Shown piece after piece: positions 52,001 to 62,537 of a stretch of 64,000 nt of DNA. The translations under genes were made by a program, and so were the position numbers. Source of the stretch: Kryptolebias marmoratus (lineage: Eukaryota > Chordata > Actinopteri > Cyprinodontiformes > Rivulidae). Location of the stretch: assembly GCF_001649575.2 (NCBI RefSeq), contig NC_051438.1, positions 12,674,380 through 12,738,379 on the forward strand. Direction: 5' to 3'. Within the stretch, counting starts at the first letter, position 1; each line of letters begins with the position of its first letter. Under the pieces are notes generated by a model that saw nothing but the letters and a program-made list of their open reading frames with translations, did not search any database and was not told the DNA's origin.

Positions 52001-55000
52001 CCTGCCTTGAATTTTAACAGCAGTGTTTATTCACCAAAATGGGCTTGCACACCTGATATCCCAAGAAAACAGCCATTAACCCAAATAATAAGGGAAGACA
52101 ACGAGAGGTTCACACAGGACATGTCTCACCGCACAAACAGACGACAGACTCCCTCTCCACCCCTTACCAGGTTTACACCTGTCCACATTATAGCCCCGGA
52201 GAAGCCATACAGGCAGTGGCAGAAGAGAAGCCCCTCTCAAGTTTTAGCCTCCAATCCGAGTGGTAATTTAAAGAAAGAGGTGACAAATAGGGAAAGCCCC
52301 AATGTTGACCCTGTTGACACTAATAGCCAGGCCCATTGGGTCAAGCTAGGAAAGCAATTGGAGATGGACAGGAAAATGCCACTGGAGCAGGAAAGAGGTG
52401 TAGGTATGGATAGGGGGATGAACAGAGAGACAGAGAGGGAGGAGCAGGCTCCTGAAAGAGGGGAGGGCTGGCAGGGGGTTGCCAGTTACAGAGGGGAACA
52501 GGTTGAGCTGTCATTCAGTGCTAGGAATAGAAAAGGACCTGCGAGTCGGAGTGCAGCTCCCACAAGCAGAGAGACATGTCAGGGACTGCCAACAGCACAT
52601 TCTTATTCAGAGAGCCTGCTTGTGACAAGACAGCTACAGCAACAACAGAGTCTGCCTAAACTTCCCTCTCAACAAGACACCAGGGGTGGGAACACCAGCA
52701 GAAAACTTCAATCTCCTGCATCCCAGAACAGGAAAAGTGCACCTCGACGCTTGGTTGCAAACAGGCCGTGTCAGAGCTCCAGCTCCAGCATGGGAAGTGA
52801 ACTTGATGAAGCAGACAATGAGGTGAAATGGCTGACAGATGTGGCTTCCCGCAGCCTGTCAAGCCCTGAAGTAGATTACCTTGACATGTACAACTCCAGC
52901 CACTGTTCCTCTACAAACGTCTCTCAACCATCCACCCAGGAGAGCCCAGCTGGGGTCAACGCAGCCTGGCTGGCATACGCCGACTTCATGGGGTCAGCAC
53001 CAAAGCTGGACCATGATGAACTCTCCTTCCAGCAACCATCTGCATACTGTTCAGATGGCCTAGATTCATCTCGACGATATGAGCTGGGGAGCTTTGAATG
53101 CATAGATGTTGCTGTGGAACGAGAGGACTGCAGAAGGGTGAGAAGAGGAGTGCCAAAACGACAGATTCAGCTGAAAAGAAAGAATAATGCAGAAGGGAGG
53201 CAGGATGAAAGCAGTGAAAACAGCAGTCCTGGGGTACCAATGATGATGGAAAGCCCCTGTCAGGAGGGTCAACCCAGAGGGACTTTCATGAGACAACATA
53301 GTACACCAGCAGCAATGCAAGACTGTTACCCTTCTGATGCCAGCTCGGAGCTCAATCAACAAAAGAATAGACAGTCCAAACTTCAAAAATCAGCTTCAAT
53401 GGATGAAACGTACACTAAGACAAAGATGGCTTCATGCCTAATCAAGAATGTGTTGTCAAAGAAGATGCAAAGCACTGACAGACAGCCTGACGAGGAAGCA
53501 AATGAAGATGCAAGTCCACCATCAGAGAGTGTGGTGGCGCCACATAAAGATACCCCGAAACCTGACTCACGTGATCTGAGTTCCAGTCTTCAGTCAGATT
53601 ATAGCCTGTCATCTGAGGGCTTTTCTGTGAGAGGAGAAGCAAGCACAAAAGAACAAACCAAACTACCTAAAAGCCACAGAGTGAGATCTAATGCTCGGCC
53701 AAGTTCATCCAGCAGTGGCAGAAGTGTTACTTTTTCGCAGACTGACAGCGAGGAAGCCGTTTCCCAAAGCAGAAATGCAAAATCGTCTGAGTCAGAGGTG
53801 AAATCCGAATTAAAAGTGGCGTTCAAAAGTAAAAAGTACCAAAGTGGTTTAGAGCAAACACATGGAAGGGAGGCAGGCGATTCAGCAAATACCACTGCTT
53901 GGGACACAAGAGCTTCTTCTGCCAGTGCAGTCAGTGACACACAAGCAAGGGTGACAAACAGAGACCAAGAATGTGAAAACACAGAGCCCCATAAACAGGC
54001 GTGGCAGGGTGACAAAGGCACATCCAGCACACAGGAGATTACAGTCAAAGCCATGGAGAAAAAGAAAGCCTCGCTAAACGTCTGTCTCACACCGGAGGTG
54101 GAAAGCAAACCTTTTTCACCAGATGTGTCCAACAGAGAAAAGGAGGAGAAGACTGAGACCAATGTAGATGAAAAAACAGAGGACGAAGGTCATGAAGATA
54201 ATACAACTAAAGCTCCCATGCACAAAGTTAGAGATGTGAGGCGGCTTGTGAAAAATACATACAGCCTGTCCTTTAAGGCAGCTACAGCTGTCAACCCATC
54301 AAACGTGAATGAAGAGAAGATGGAAAATTTTAATGAGGAGAGGAGGGAAGAGGTCTCAGCAGCAGAGGAGAGGGGTGTAATACAGGAGATCAGGATGGAA
54401 GACAAGAGGAAGGAAAAAGAAAAGGACATCTGGATGGAAAGAAACAAGGGACAAAAAGAGGCCGCAACAGATCCAAAGTTGATCATTTTACCTCAGAACA
54501 ATGGAAGTTCGCCGTCTGGTCCACAGCATATGCAAATAGAATACAAAGCTGTCTGCTGGAAAGATGACAAAAGTAAAACATCAAGCATCAAAGATGATTT
54601 AGGCGACAAACCCAAAGAATCTATAAAAAGCAAAGAATTTGAGGAATTCCAGGCCTCAAATCCAGACACATCAGACCAGACAACAGGAGACAAGGGGAAT
54701 GACAAGCTTTGTGAACTTGATAAAAACATTACAACAGAAACGCAAAAGACCATTACAGAAATCCAAAAAGAAAAAGACATTGAGGATAACCCTGTGATGA
54801 CTACAACAGATCGAAAGCCTCCCATGCTAGGAAGCCTCCCTAAACTTCCAAGTAAGGAAAGAGAGGTGTCCACTGCTGTAGTGTTAATAAGAGAAAATGC
54901 AAATAAAACCAGCATGTTGGCATCTTCAGATCAGGAGGAGACTCCTGCCTCAATCCAGGCCCCAGCTCCTGCATCACTTTCACCTGGGACTTCTACCCCT

Positions 55001-57445
55001 GGCAGCACATCTGGGACTGGTGGTCACTCAGTTTCCATGCTGCTAAAGGAGAAAGGCTATCAAGCTGACATTGGAGCAGTGATGGCAGACAATCAGAGCT
55101 CAGCTGGAGCTAAAAGGGTTCCTCGTAAGCATGTGAACTGTCTGCAGATCCCTCTTCAGACCAGTCCTGCATCAGATGGAGGTTTGCTTGAGTCTCACAG
55201 AGAGAGGACATTTTCTTCATCATCCACCACCTCTGGCCCCTCAGCAGTGACTGACAACGCAGACGTTGTCACAAAACCCAAAGAAGACGAAGGAGTCGGT
55301 GTCAAACCTCAGGATACGGATACGGCAAAGCAAAAAATAAATTCACTGGAGCAAATACCTTCTCCAACCAAACAAAAAGATTTGGGGGATTTTGAAGCGA
55401 TTAAAAGAATAGATCCAACTTTCCCTCCAAGGTCCCCTGCAATAAGAAAGTTCAAACCACAACCAGTTGAGGTTAAATCGATGTCTAAAGAATCGCCGAA
55501 ACAAGAAATGCCCACAAACGCGTCGGGAAACCACAGGCCTCAAACCATTGAGGTGAAATCTATAGCTAAAAATTCTCAAAAACCAGCCGTGCCTCCCAAA
55601 CCTAACTGCAAATTTAGACCTGCGGATGTAGGACCCCTACCAAATGATACACAGAGAACATCTGCAACATTATCATCGCCTGGAAAACCACAGATTGAGG
55701 AGAGGCCTCACACAATTGTCGTAAGCTCACCTACAATCTATAGGAAGATTTCCAATGAGCCCACGTCGACGTCAAACTATTCCAGAAAACTGACCGTGTC
55801 GGCAGTGTCAAGCCTTAAACCTCCACCTCACAGGCCACCAGCAGCCACCATCTCCAGTCTAACAAACCCCTCTTCTGCATCATCGGACACAGAGGCATCC
55901 TCTGATAGAGTTCAGCTCCAACAACCTGCTGCTTCTCCTCAGAGCCCAAGAAACGCACCTAAACCTGCATCCTTAACTACAACACCAGCCGCTGGCTCAG
56001 TTGTAACGCCAGCTGCAGGTTCGGTTTCAGACCCAAAACCAAACCAGACCACCGGAGTTATCCCATCTGAAGCCAACCAGTCAGCTTTCACAGATTCAGA
56101 CAGTCAGCTGCAGTTTCCCAGGTCAACTTGTCCTCGTGAGCAAGTTATGCCTGGTACTTTAAACACAAATCAACTCACTGGTGTTTCCGCAAATCAAGAA
56201 CGGAGATACGCACACCAACCGTGCGGCAGATCAGTCTCCAGCGAGCGTGCCCAAAGGTTAGCTGATCTTCATTTTTATGCCTCAGATGACCCCCCAAGTT
56301 ATGATGAAAGGGAGAGCTTCAGTCCACTTTTGCTCCCAGATCTGACTCCGCCGAGATCAAACCGCTATCAGCCCTCCTCCCGCCCTCCTCCCTGCCCCTG
56401 CACAGCTGGGTACCCCCCTCACTCTGGTCATACGTCACCTCATCATCACCCCAGCCCCCATAACTTTAGCCCACCCGGACCCCCACACTCTTCTTACCAG
56501 GTGAGCCAGCCTCCTCTCCACCCCCTGCAGTGTAGACCTGATCCTCAGCCAATGAATTATCAGCCAGGCTCTCCAAAATCAAGCCCTCTTGGTCCAAACC
56601 AGCCTCCATCCATGTACCAGCCTCTCCACCAGTCTGCTCCCTGCCCTCCCCACCCCTCACTCATGCAGGCCTGCCCTGCTGAACGTGCAATGCAGCCCCC
56701 GCAACATATTGGCCCTCGACGGCCTCCGGTTCGCAGATCTCCCCATCAGCAGCCACCAAACATTGCTGGGGCTCCTTACAACGATCCCGGCCACAGCCAA
56801 TCTCCTGGCCTACCTCCCATGGATCCTCAGTACCTGTGTGGCCCTCAGACCATGGGGTCTTCTTATGGCTCTGAATATGGGGGCGACAGCTCTAGTTTGT
56901 ATTCAGAAAGTAGCTACGGACAGGCACCACGCAGAGTGCTTCTGGATCCTGAAACAGGAAAGTATTTTTATATCGAGGTGCCAGTACAGCCACTAAGAAA
57001 AATGCTGTTTGACCCAGAGATCGGCCAGTATGTGGAGGTGCTCATCCCCCAGCAAGCAATGTCCCATTCAGGCCTGTATCCTCCTTCTGCAGCCCCCTTC
57101 CCACCCCTCCACAACCCCAGCATGTACGCCCCTGCTCCACAGTACATGCCCTGTGCTGCTCCTCCTCCATTAGCCCACCCTCAGGCTCAGCCTCAGCCAC
57201 CCCAATATCCCGAAGCCTCTGCTGCGGCAACCATGCACCCAGGCAGACCTGGGGTGGGCTACAGGAATCCAACAGGTCAAGGATCCAAGCCAGACCCCTC
57301 AAATCACCCACCACTGGACCACAGCTACCTGGAGAATATGTATTATGTCCCCACAGGGATGAATGCGAGCCCAAATCCCACTCCACCGGACTATTACCAC
57401 AAACACCCCCCTAACATGCCCACAACAGGGGGGAAAAGGTCCTGA
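49079..57445 (+). CDS. prob1: Proline-rich basic protein 1-like protein, single 8.4-kb coding exon
   Basis: One uninterrupted frame of 2788 codons. The start (gcaATGG, 74 bases after an acceptor) opens with MDSWTLQGDSYSFLRS and a conserved-looking block SETTCLCDIFGDDCESPS. The protein is Ser/Pro/Thr-rich and largely disordered. Three islands match human PROB1 as I remember it: FECIDVAVE...VPKRQIQLKRK (residues about 1339-1370; human FECVEVALE, VPKRQIEL), RDVRRLVKNTYSLSF (from 1718; human RDVRKLVKTTY), and RVLLDPETGKYFYIEVPVQP followed by LFDPEIGQYVEVLIP (2619-2657; human LVDPESGRYYFVEAP, LFDPESGQYVEVLLP). The order of the islands and the C-terminal ENMYYVPTG...PNPTPP also agree. SSGSYHTAQGS near residue 99 recalls human SSGSYYTAPGS. 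Human PROB1 is about 1015 aa, so this one is greatly enlarged. Related proteins with a similar DPETG/GQYV motif (C4orf54, C10orf71) are alternatives but lack the other islands. Molecular function is unknown. Confidence 0.88.
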   Translation: MDSWTLQGDSYSFLRSAPRTFSLCHRDGTPNHVEIFDIINVPAQRSAISETTCLCDIFGDDCESPSLSSSPSAGAFLPSQGVVEGTAAASPQLDELNDSSGSYHTAQGSSEGEECFEDTGERFYSPVLQNKSSDKKQLEDKELSSEYPQVSEKNISNSEPKVVTPVPQLRTSTPSSVTPSSQDLDSSKRTPSPGCNSSSPLDPEGRLSSLSSSSSEKIFSSSSLDLKESSSETEPRRITPSVKEGQSSSSTQSLTPSPSLSQDSFEPRAIDFIQNSSPSPQLTHLSQDYTDSDLEFKTIFSSPLPSPSGSESKSHSEGVLVSPDLRNSSPSPHTQGSSPFSELRGRVSLPDLFSRGSTPDIKDFAHSSELISDSSTAERDAATTPESQDIRLSVEPESTVSTPGPRYTPPSPVVSVTTTPELVGPAVSPELRNTSASRGLLSPASPTNTWSRSPSPDPSPNRQNSLTFSELRTQVPSPVVSLSPSPGLQHNSSPIEHRYTSPSPEIRITASSPEIKRKEELSQVKTESGSPLLDPHFGSTSPRSLTSSPHITGISYSVVQPEDRNSPPFPELQGHKTPMSSGVNRKSIYSSEVDSTSTPQHSSSSSVSLSETPLLPQPRNQTPSPQPNPLTPSPEPKYQTPTSDEFESSSSQHRSQDPSPEAPFSERRYQQSPATLSTEYNSLYTKPTSVRSTPEIKTDSIPADLSETQSPTHLENNRVSPLFDLYRREKEAVAKLRNNSPVEAVYSPLSALSDRSLDSSLIQRTTEREDTIKESCILDRSSVASSVEEKQDNHSLFFQEELVKSASPNLRAPEDRNQDIHSPFYGEEVKSASPNFRHSPDRNKDICSPFFEKEEVKSVSPNLRAPENSSQDIPSPFFEKKVKSASPNFRASPVRSKDIRSPFLEKEKVKSASTNLRAPEDRNQDIRSPFLKKEEAKSDSSNTRAPEDRNLNISPVHRGTFSPPVQSLHPHITSPALNFNSSVYSPKWACTPDIPRKQPLTQIIREDNERFTQDMSHRTNRRQTPSPPLTRFTPVHIIAPEKPYRQWQKRSPSQVLASNPSGNLKKEVTNRESPNVDPVDTNSQAHWVKLGKQLEMDRKMPLEQERGVGMDRGMNRETEREEQAPERGEGWQGVASYRGEQVELSFSARNRKGPASRSAAPTSRETCQGLPTAHSYSESLLVTRQLQQQQSLPKLPSQQDTRGGNTSRKLQSPASQNRKSAPRRLVANRPCQSSSSSMGSELDEADNEVKWLTDVASRSLSSPEVDYLDMYNSSHCSSTNVSQPSTQESPAGVNAAWLAYADFMGSAPKLDHDELSFQQPSAYCSDGLDSSRRYELGSFECIDVAVEREDCRRVRRGVPKRQIQLKRKNNAEGRQDESSENSSPGVPMMMESPCQEGQPRGTFMRQHSTPAAMQDCYPSDASSELNQQKNRQSKLQKSASMDETYTKTKMASCLIKNVLSKKMQSTDRQPDEEANEDASPPSESVVAPHKDTPKPDSRDLSSSLQSDYSLSSEGFSVRGEASTKEQTKLPKSHRVRSNARPSSSSSGRSVTFSQTDSEEAVSQSRNAKSSESEVKSELKVAFKSKKYQSGLEQTHGREAGDSANTTAWDTRASSASAVSDTQARVTNRDQECENTEPHKQAWQGDKGTSSTQEITVKAMEKKKASLNVCLTPEVESKPFSPDVSNREKEEKTETNVDEKTEDEGHEDNTTKAPMHKVRDVRRLVKNTYSLSFKAATAVNPSNVNEEKMENFNEERREEVSAAEERGVIQEIRMEDKRKEKEKDIWMERNKGQKEAATDPKLIILPQNNGSSPSGPQHMQIEYKAVCWKDDKSKTSSIKDDLGDKPKESIKSKEFEEFQASNPDTSDQTTGDKGNDKLCELDKNITTETQKTITEIQKEKDIEDNPVMTTTDRKPPMLGSLPKLPSKEREVSTAVVLIRENANKTSMLASSDQEETPASIQAPAPASLSPGTSTPGSTSGTGGHSVSMLLKEKGYQADIGAVMADNQSSAGAKRVPRKHVNCLQIPLQTSPASDGGLLESHRERTFSSSSTTSGPSAVTDNADVVTKPKEDEGVGVKPQDTDTAKQKINSLEQIPSPTKQKDLGDFEAIKRIDPTFPPRSPAIRKFKPQPVEVKSMSKESPKQEMPTNASGNHRPQTIEVKSIAKNSQKPAVPPKPNCKFRPADVGPLPNDTQRTSATLSSPGKPQIEERPHTIVVSSPTIYRKISNEPTSTSNYSRKLTVSAVSSLKPPPHRPPAATISSLTNPSSASSDTEASSDRVQLQQPAASPQSPRNAPKPASLTTTPAAGSVVTPAAGSVSDPKPNQTTGVIPSEANQSAFTDSDSQLQFPRSTCPREQVMPGTLNTNQLTGVSANQERRYAHQPCGRSVSSERAQRLADLHFYASDDPPSYDERESFSPLLLPDLTPPRSNRYQPSSRPPPCPCTAGYPPHSGHTSPHHHPSPHNFSPPGPPHSSYQVSQPPLHPLQCRPDPQPMNYQPGSPKSSPLGPNQPPSMYQPLHQSAPCPPHPSLMQACPAERAMQPPQHIGPRRPPVRRSPHQQPPNIAGAPYNDPGHSQSPGLPPMDPQYLCGPQTMGSSYGSEYGGDSSSLYSESSYGQAPRRVLLDPETGKYFYIEVPVQPLRKMLFDPEIGQYVEVLIPQQAMSHSGLYPPSAAPFPPLHNPSMYAPAPQYMPCAAPPPLAHPQAQPQPPQYPEASAAATMHPGRPGVGYRNPTGQGSKPDPSNHPPLDHSYLENMYYVPTGMNASPNPTPPDYYHKHPPNMPTTGGKRS
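51452..51940 (+). repeat. In-frame tandem repeat array inside prob1
   Basis: Six diverged units of about 27-29 codons (residues 792-954) share the pattern D-I-x-SPF-x-x-KEEVKSASPNLRAPEDRNQ. Odd and even units differ (NLRAPED versus NFRxSPxR), suggesting that a two-unit block was duplicated. Confidence 0.9.
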
Positions 57446-57958
57446 AATAGAGGGCAGAGGCCGCCTTCCTGGAGCCTGTTGGGTTTAAAATACCCAGTTT
57501 ATAAAGGGGGTGCCTAATGTTAGCCTGTAATGTTATTTGAGTTTAACATTGCAACTGAAGACAGCAATTCTTTAGCTGCTGTTTATTTGCTGCTGCTATT
57601 TTATTTTTATTTTTTTGTGCTGGGGCTGCTTTGATGAAATGGTTTTTAGTTTGATAGCATTGAAAACATACTTGAGTGGCACTTTCCTTTAACGTGTTTC
57701 TGCAGACAGTTACCAAACCTTTTATACATAAGATACAAACATAGTGTGATGTCTACAGTGATGCACGGGAATGATACAACCGTAGGTTTGTTGATTTGCC
57801 AAGCTTTTCCTTTTTTCTTTTTTTCTCTCAGAAACGTCTAAAAACTTGAAAATACTATACTGGCAGAACTTTGTTTTGTTTATTTTAACAATGCATTAAC
57901 CCGACATTGGATGAGTGAGTTTGTGTACGTGATGTCTGCAACACAAATGAACAATGTC

Positions 57959-57964
57959 AATAAA
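57959..57964 (+). terminator. Polyadenylation signal of prob1
   Basis: AATAAA lies 514 bases after the stop codon and is followed by a T/GT-rich element (tctctctttttgtgcctttttg) about 20 bases downstream. Confidence 0.7.
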
Positions 57965-58261
57965 ACAGTAAATATCCATTTCTCTCTTTTTGTGCCTTTT
58001 TGCATTAATTATCAATCAACTATTTGTGATTATTATGATCATCATGTGAGGTGATGTAGTCTTGCAAGTTATATGAAATAATACTCTGTTGTTTTACAAC
58101 TCACTGAGAAAATCCGTAGCTTGATTTGAAAGCAAAGATGAAGTTTATTTGAGTTAAAGGAAAGATTTTAAAGTATTTATCAAACTCAAAATGTTAGTAT
58201 GTTTTGCTCTAACATAGCATTTGCAATCAAACTGCCCTCAGTCTTCAGTTACATTTATTAT

Positions 58262-58570
58262 TGGCCTACCATTTCTTGAAGGAATGCATATCGCGAGTTT
58301 TAGACAGAGATCATCTTAAGAGGTGGTAAACAACATTATGCACGATCTTTTCAGACATTGTGAGATCTTACGTGATCTGTTAGAGCTTCGGGTATGTGTT
58401 GGGGATGACTCTCAGCTCCTAAATTTAGCCCGAAATCTGTAAAAGTGAGAGTTTTTTCTGTTGGCTAAGTCAGGTTGACTCCAAAGGTTAACCAGTTGAA
58501 GATGTACATTCAATGGTTTACTTTGTGAAAGTTTTATTAAAATCCATAAAGATGTGTTCGATCCAGCAGT
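58262..58570 (-). repeat. Interspersed repeat family A copy with end
   Basis: Starts gcctaccatttcttgaagga then atgcatatcgcg. Blocks follow in the usual order (gagcttcgggtatgtgttgg, gatgactctcagctcc, gactccaaaggttaaccagt, ttattaaaatccat). The cagacag end is lost. Confidence 0.65.
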
Positions 58571-58867
58571 TCATTAAAGACTCTGATTATCAGTTTTCTG
58601 CTGGAAATGAGCTGGCAGCTAAAAAGAACAGTATTTCTGTGCATATGTTCGGAGAATACATAAACAACTAAACCAAACCAAACCTGGCTATAAACTGTTC
58701 TGCCTCTAGAGGTCGCTGTGCAACAACAAATTAGACTCACCCACACGCTGTTGCTAATTTTTCACTGCAGCTCGTTGACATTAACAAGTTGAGATCAAAG
58801 TTATTGCAAATAAATTATTTTTATATTGCATTTTTTCATCCCCTAAGATATAGGAAATATATCATAC

Positions 58868-59585
58868 ATCCAAGGCCTAGCATTCCTTGAAGGAATACAT
58901 ATCTCCCACCACCTTTCATGACAGTTTTAGGTTCATGATGGCTGCCACAGCTACATCTTGCAAGATGTGTTAATGTTCAGAGTTCATCCAATGATTGCTT
59001 TCTGGAAGTTTGATTAAAATCCATCCAATGATTCATGAGATAATTTGCTAATGACTGTAGCAGTCAATGCCATCGTTTCAGGCAAAGATGTCACCCAATG
59101 GATAACACTCTCAGTATGTGTTGGAAACAACTCTGAGCTACTACCACAACAAATAATGGCTGGACATCTGTACAACTGACTGAGTTATAGCCTTTTTTGT
59201 AATGGCTTATGTTGATCAGCTGTGACAGCCATTACAGGGGCGACTCTGAAATGTAATCAGTTGTAGATGTACATCCAATGGTTAATTTCTAAGAGTTTCG
59301 TTCAACTCGATCCATTGTTTCATGGGGTATTTCAATAACAGACAAACAGGGTTGATGCCAACATTTAAAGCGAAAGTTTTGGGCAAAGATCTTGTGCGAT
59401 GCATAGCGTCTGGAGTATGTGTTGGGGATGACTGCTACAGCTGCTACATCCAAGGTTTTAGCTCAATAGCTGCAAAATTGTCTGAGTTATAGACATTTTT
59501 GTGTCTCCTACAGTCAGTTGGCTTTGGCATTGACCCCTAACATCAATCAGTTGTAGATGTTCATCCACTTTGACCACTAGGGGGT
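58868..59585 (-). repeat. Interspersed repeat family A, about three tandem units
   Basis: Starts ggcctagcattccttgaagg then aatacatatct. Successive units begin near 58920, 59075 and 59370; the second and third are joined by ataacagacaaacagggttg followed by atgccaacatttaaagcgaa. The first unit is shortened. Confidence 0.7.
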
Positions 59586-60021
59586 GCCACTGACCAGAGC
59601 TGCAAATCAAACGCCTTCCCTGAAGTTACATGAGAATGACTTTGAGTAAAAGAAGCAGTTGGACATTTTTCACGACTTTTCTCCTAAAATCGGCCCCTGT
59701 AAGCTGGGCTCAGATGCTCTTGGTGACCGACCCTCGTGTCTTTGATGCAGACGGCAGTAAAGTTAATGAGCTGTGAGGAGTTTTAGCTTTTTAAAGAGAG
59801 GGGGGGGAACAACTCAATGAGTTCATTCACATGTGGACAGGATATAACATCAGCAGCAACCTGGGAAGTGAGTGGTTTGTGGCAATTTTTAACACTGTAA
59901 AATTTCTTTCACTTGTGTGGTTTACAGCAACTCACACATCCACAAGTGTTTGTCTTCATTACTGTCAGCTGAGCCAGAAGAGAGATGCTGCCATGGCTTC
60001 TCTTTCTTCTTTACCACAACT

Positions 60022-60665
60022 TAAAGTGCTAGTTTAGATCTTTTGGAAGTCGGGTTATGAACAGTTAATATCCTACCTGTAGTAGATAGCTCTTTGAACA
60101 ACAGTTTAGCGAAATGGGCGAAAGGGCAATTTTAATTTGACCCGCGCGTGTTTGCCTGGCTGTTAGCAAAATATTTCATGAAATACTGGATGGATTTTAA
60201 TAAAACTCACAGAAAATAACCTTTGCATGTACATCTACAACTCATTAGCTTTTGGAGTGAATCCAATTCGAGGTGGCTGCAGCAGCCAACTGGCCTTCAA
60301 AAACACAAACACTACTATAGCTCAGTCAGTCCTACGGTTATTGAGCTAAAAATTGGCGTGGCAGTAGCTGAGACTGCCACCCCCATCCCTCACCCCCACT
60401 TATACCCTGAGCACCAATTGATCATATGAGATCTTTGTGTAAAACTTTACTATTATCTACTGTCGTCAACTCTGTTTGTCTGTTTGCAAAATATCTCATT
60501 AAACACTTTACAGATTTTAATGAAACGCTCAGAAAGTAAGCACTGAATGTGCATCTAAAACTCATTAACATCTGAAGAAAGGAGCCATCTACAACAGGTA
60601 AGATATTAATTGTTTATAACCTTTCCACAGAACCACTTTTAAAAGATCTGAATGCTCACTTTAGG
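60022..60665. mobile_element. Hairpin MITE family B interrupted by a family A repeat
   Basis: The left arm (60022-60120: ttagatcttttggaagtcgg, gttaatatcctacctgtagt, agatagctctttgaacaac) and the inverted right arm (60575-60665: ggagccatctacaacaggta, agatattaattgtttataac, tttccacagaacc) flank a family A stretch at about 60150-60560 in forward orientation (agcaaaatatttcatgaaat, gtgaatccaattcgaggtgg, cagcagccaactggcc). Confidence 0.7.
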
Positions 60666-61124
60666 TAGGCACACATACCGATCACGTGTAATGAATCCTA
60701 AAAGATGTCTGTAGATCTAAGCAGAGGTGTAATTACTGCATAGCAACATTCAAACTGTTTGTTAATTATTCACAGAACGCCGACTTATCATCTTCTAACT
60801 TCTTTGAAACGCTTGATGAAATATGTGATTTTATTGGCCACACTGTAACCTGGAAAACAATTAGCGACACACCTTAGGAACACACTAATTTGTGTAAACT
60901 TCCTGACACACCTAATTAAACCACCGTCGAACACTCATACCTCCACATGGAAGCTTGACTGAGTAACCTCACTTTTCTGAATGAAATCCAGAGTCGACTC
61001 ACAAGTCAAACGACCTGCTCTGCTGTGTTTTCTTTTTCGCAGGCAAGCCAACAAGTATTCTTGGAAAGGAATGAATTTCTGAAATGCCTCGAAAACAAAG
61101 TCATACTTTCTGTAAAACCTCTGT

Positions 61125-61148
61125 AAAAAAAAAAAAAAAAAAAAAAAA
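61125..61148. repeat. A-run, 24 bases
   Basis: Pure A homopolymer directly upstream of a family A copy. Confidence 0.95.
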
Positions 61149-61164
61149 GTGGAGTGATAATGTT

Positions 61165-61775
61165 TTTGCCTGTGTTCGTGTGTCTGTTAACAAAATATCT
61201 CATGAACCACTGGACGAATTTTAATGAAATTTGCAGAAAGTAATCAATGGGTGAACATCTATAACTGATAAACCTTTGGAGTCAACCCAATTCAAGATGG
61301 CTGCCACAGTCAACTGACCTTGACAAACACAAATGGCTATAACTCTGTCAGTTTCACGGATATTAATATAAAATCTGGTGTGGTAGCAGCTGAGACTGAT
61401 CTCCAATACATATTGCACAAGATCTGTGTTTAAAATTCTTTATTTCTTTTTGGGAGTCAAGTCTGTCTGTTAGCAAAATGTCTCATGAACCACTGGACAG
61501 ATTTTAATGAAACTTTCAGGTAATAATCTGTAGTTGTACCTCAACAACTGATTTATTTTTTAGAGTCGACCTGATTCAAGATGGCCGCGGCAGCCAACTG
61601 ATGATAGGAAACACAAAAATGGCCTGTCAGCTTTAGAGACATTGAGCTGAAATCTGACGTGGTAGTAGCTGAGAGTCATCTTCAACACATCCTCCGAACG
61701 GCTACAACACCGTCATTTCTCCACATAAAATGATCGTAGTTTAAAACTCCTTCAAGGAGTGTTAGCCCCTTAATT
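61165..61775 (+). repeat. Interspersed repeat family A, two forward units with end
   Basis: Units start near 61185 (ttaacaaaatatctcatgaa) and 61470 (ttagcaaaatgtctcatgaa). Each has ccactgga, attttaatgaaa, ttcaagatggc.gc and tgtggtag.agctgaga. The element ends in ctccttcaaggagtgttagc, the inverse of the ccttgaagg end of the reverse copies, which confirms orientation. Confidence 0.75.
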
Positions 61776-62537
61776 TAACAAGAAATTTGCACAAGTTCTT
61801 CAACTTTTTACCAATTCTTTCCTATTTATCTAACTCCCTCCACTTCGTACATACAAAACAAACCATGAAATCATTATTTACGGCTCTTTCCAAACTGCCT
61901 GTTGTTTTATGTGTTCTGACCACTTATCTAGTGCTGAAAGGCGCCGACACCCATACGCATGCACAGACACACTCCAGGAGGCCCATCATCATCATCAACA
62001 TCATCGGCACACCCCGGAGTGTGTGGGTGAGTTTGACCCCGGAGCCATGTTTGATGTGAGACCCACAGGACGGCCGATTACTGGCTGGAAAAGTCCTTTC
62101 TGCCTGATATCAGGAATGTGGAATAAAAGTGTGTGGGCAGCACGGGGCTGGGTAAGCTGGATAAGAGACAGAGCTTAAGTCATGATAAGTTCATCCAGAA
62201 AAAGGGTTGAAAAACAAAAACAACTGGACTTCTATTCTGTCCAGTTCATTTTCTTTTTTTAACCCTTTTTAGGACTCGGCGTCATAAGTTCTTCAAACTG
62301 AGATGTGTAGAGCGTGCTTCCTGACATTTTCCACTGAATTCTCCCACAGATTAGTTGTCAGTGGTTTGTAAAAATAAAACTGTTACTAATACTGACAATA
62401 AATAAAGGAGTGATTTTAGTTTACACATGAACGTCTAAGTGGAAGAAGTTGGATCATGTGTTTTTTATCTGATCTCCGTCCAACTCTTATATTAGCAACT
62501 TCTGTCTGGTCAGAAACCTTGATTGTGAAGAGAGTTT
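61776..62537. other. Spacer without recognised feature
   Basis: No gene was recognised. A short CATCAT run lies near 61985. Confidence 0.35.

Noticed and set aside
53599..54915. Long minus-strand frames inside prob1 (187, 98 and 140 codons)
   Set aside because: They mirror the Ser/Lys/Glu-rich sense frame of prob1 and show no domain or splice signal of their own.
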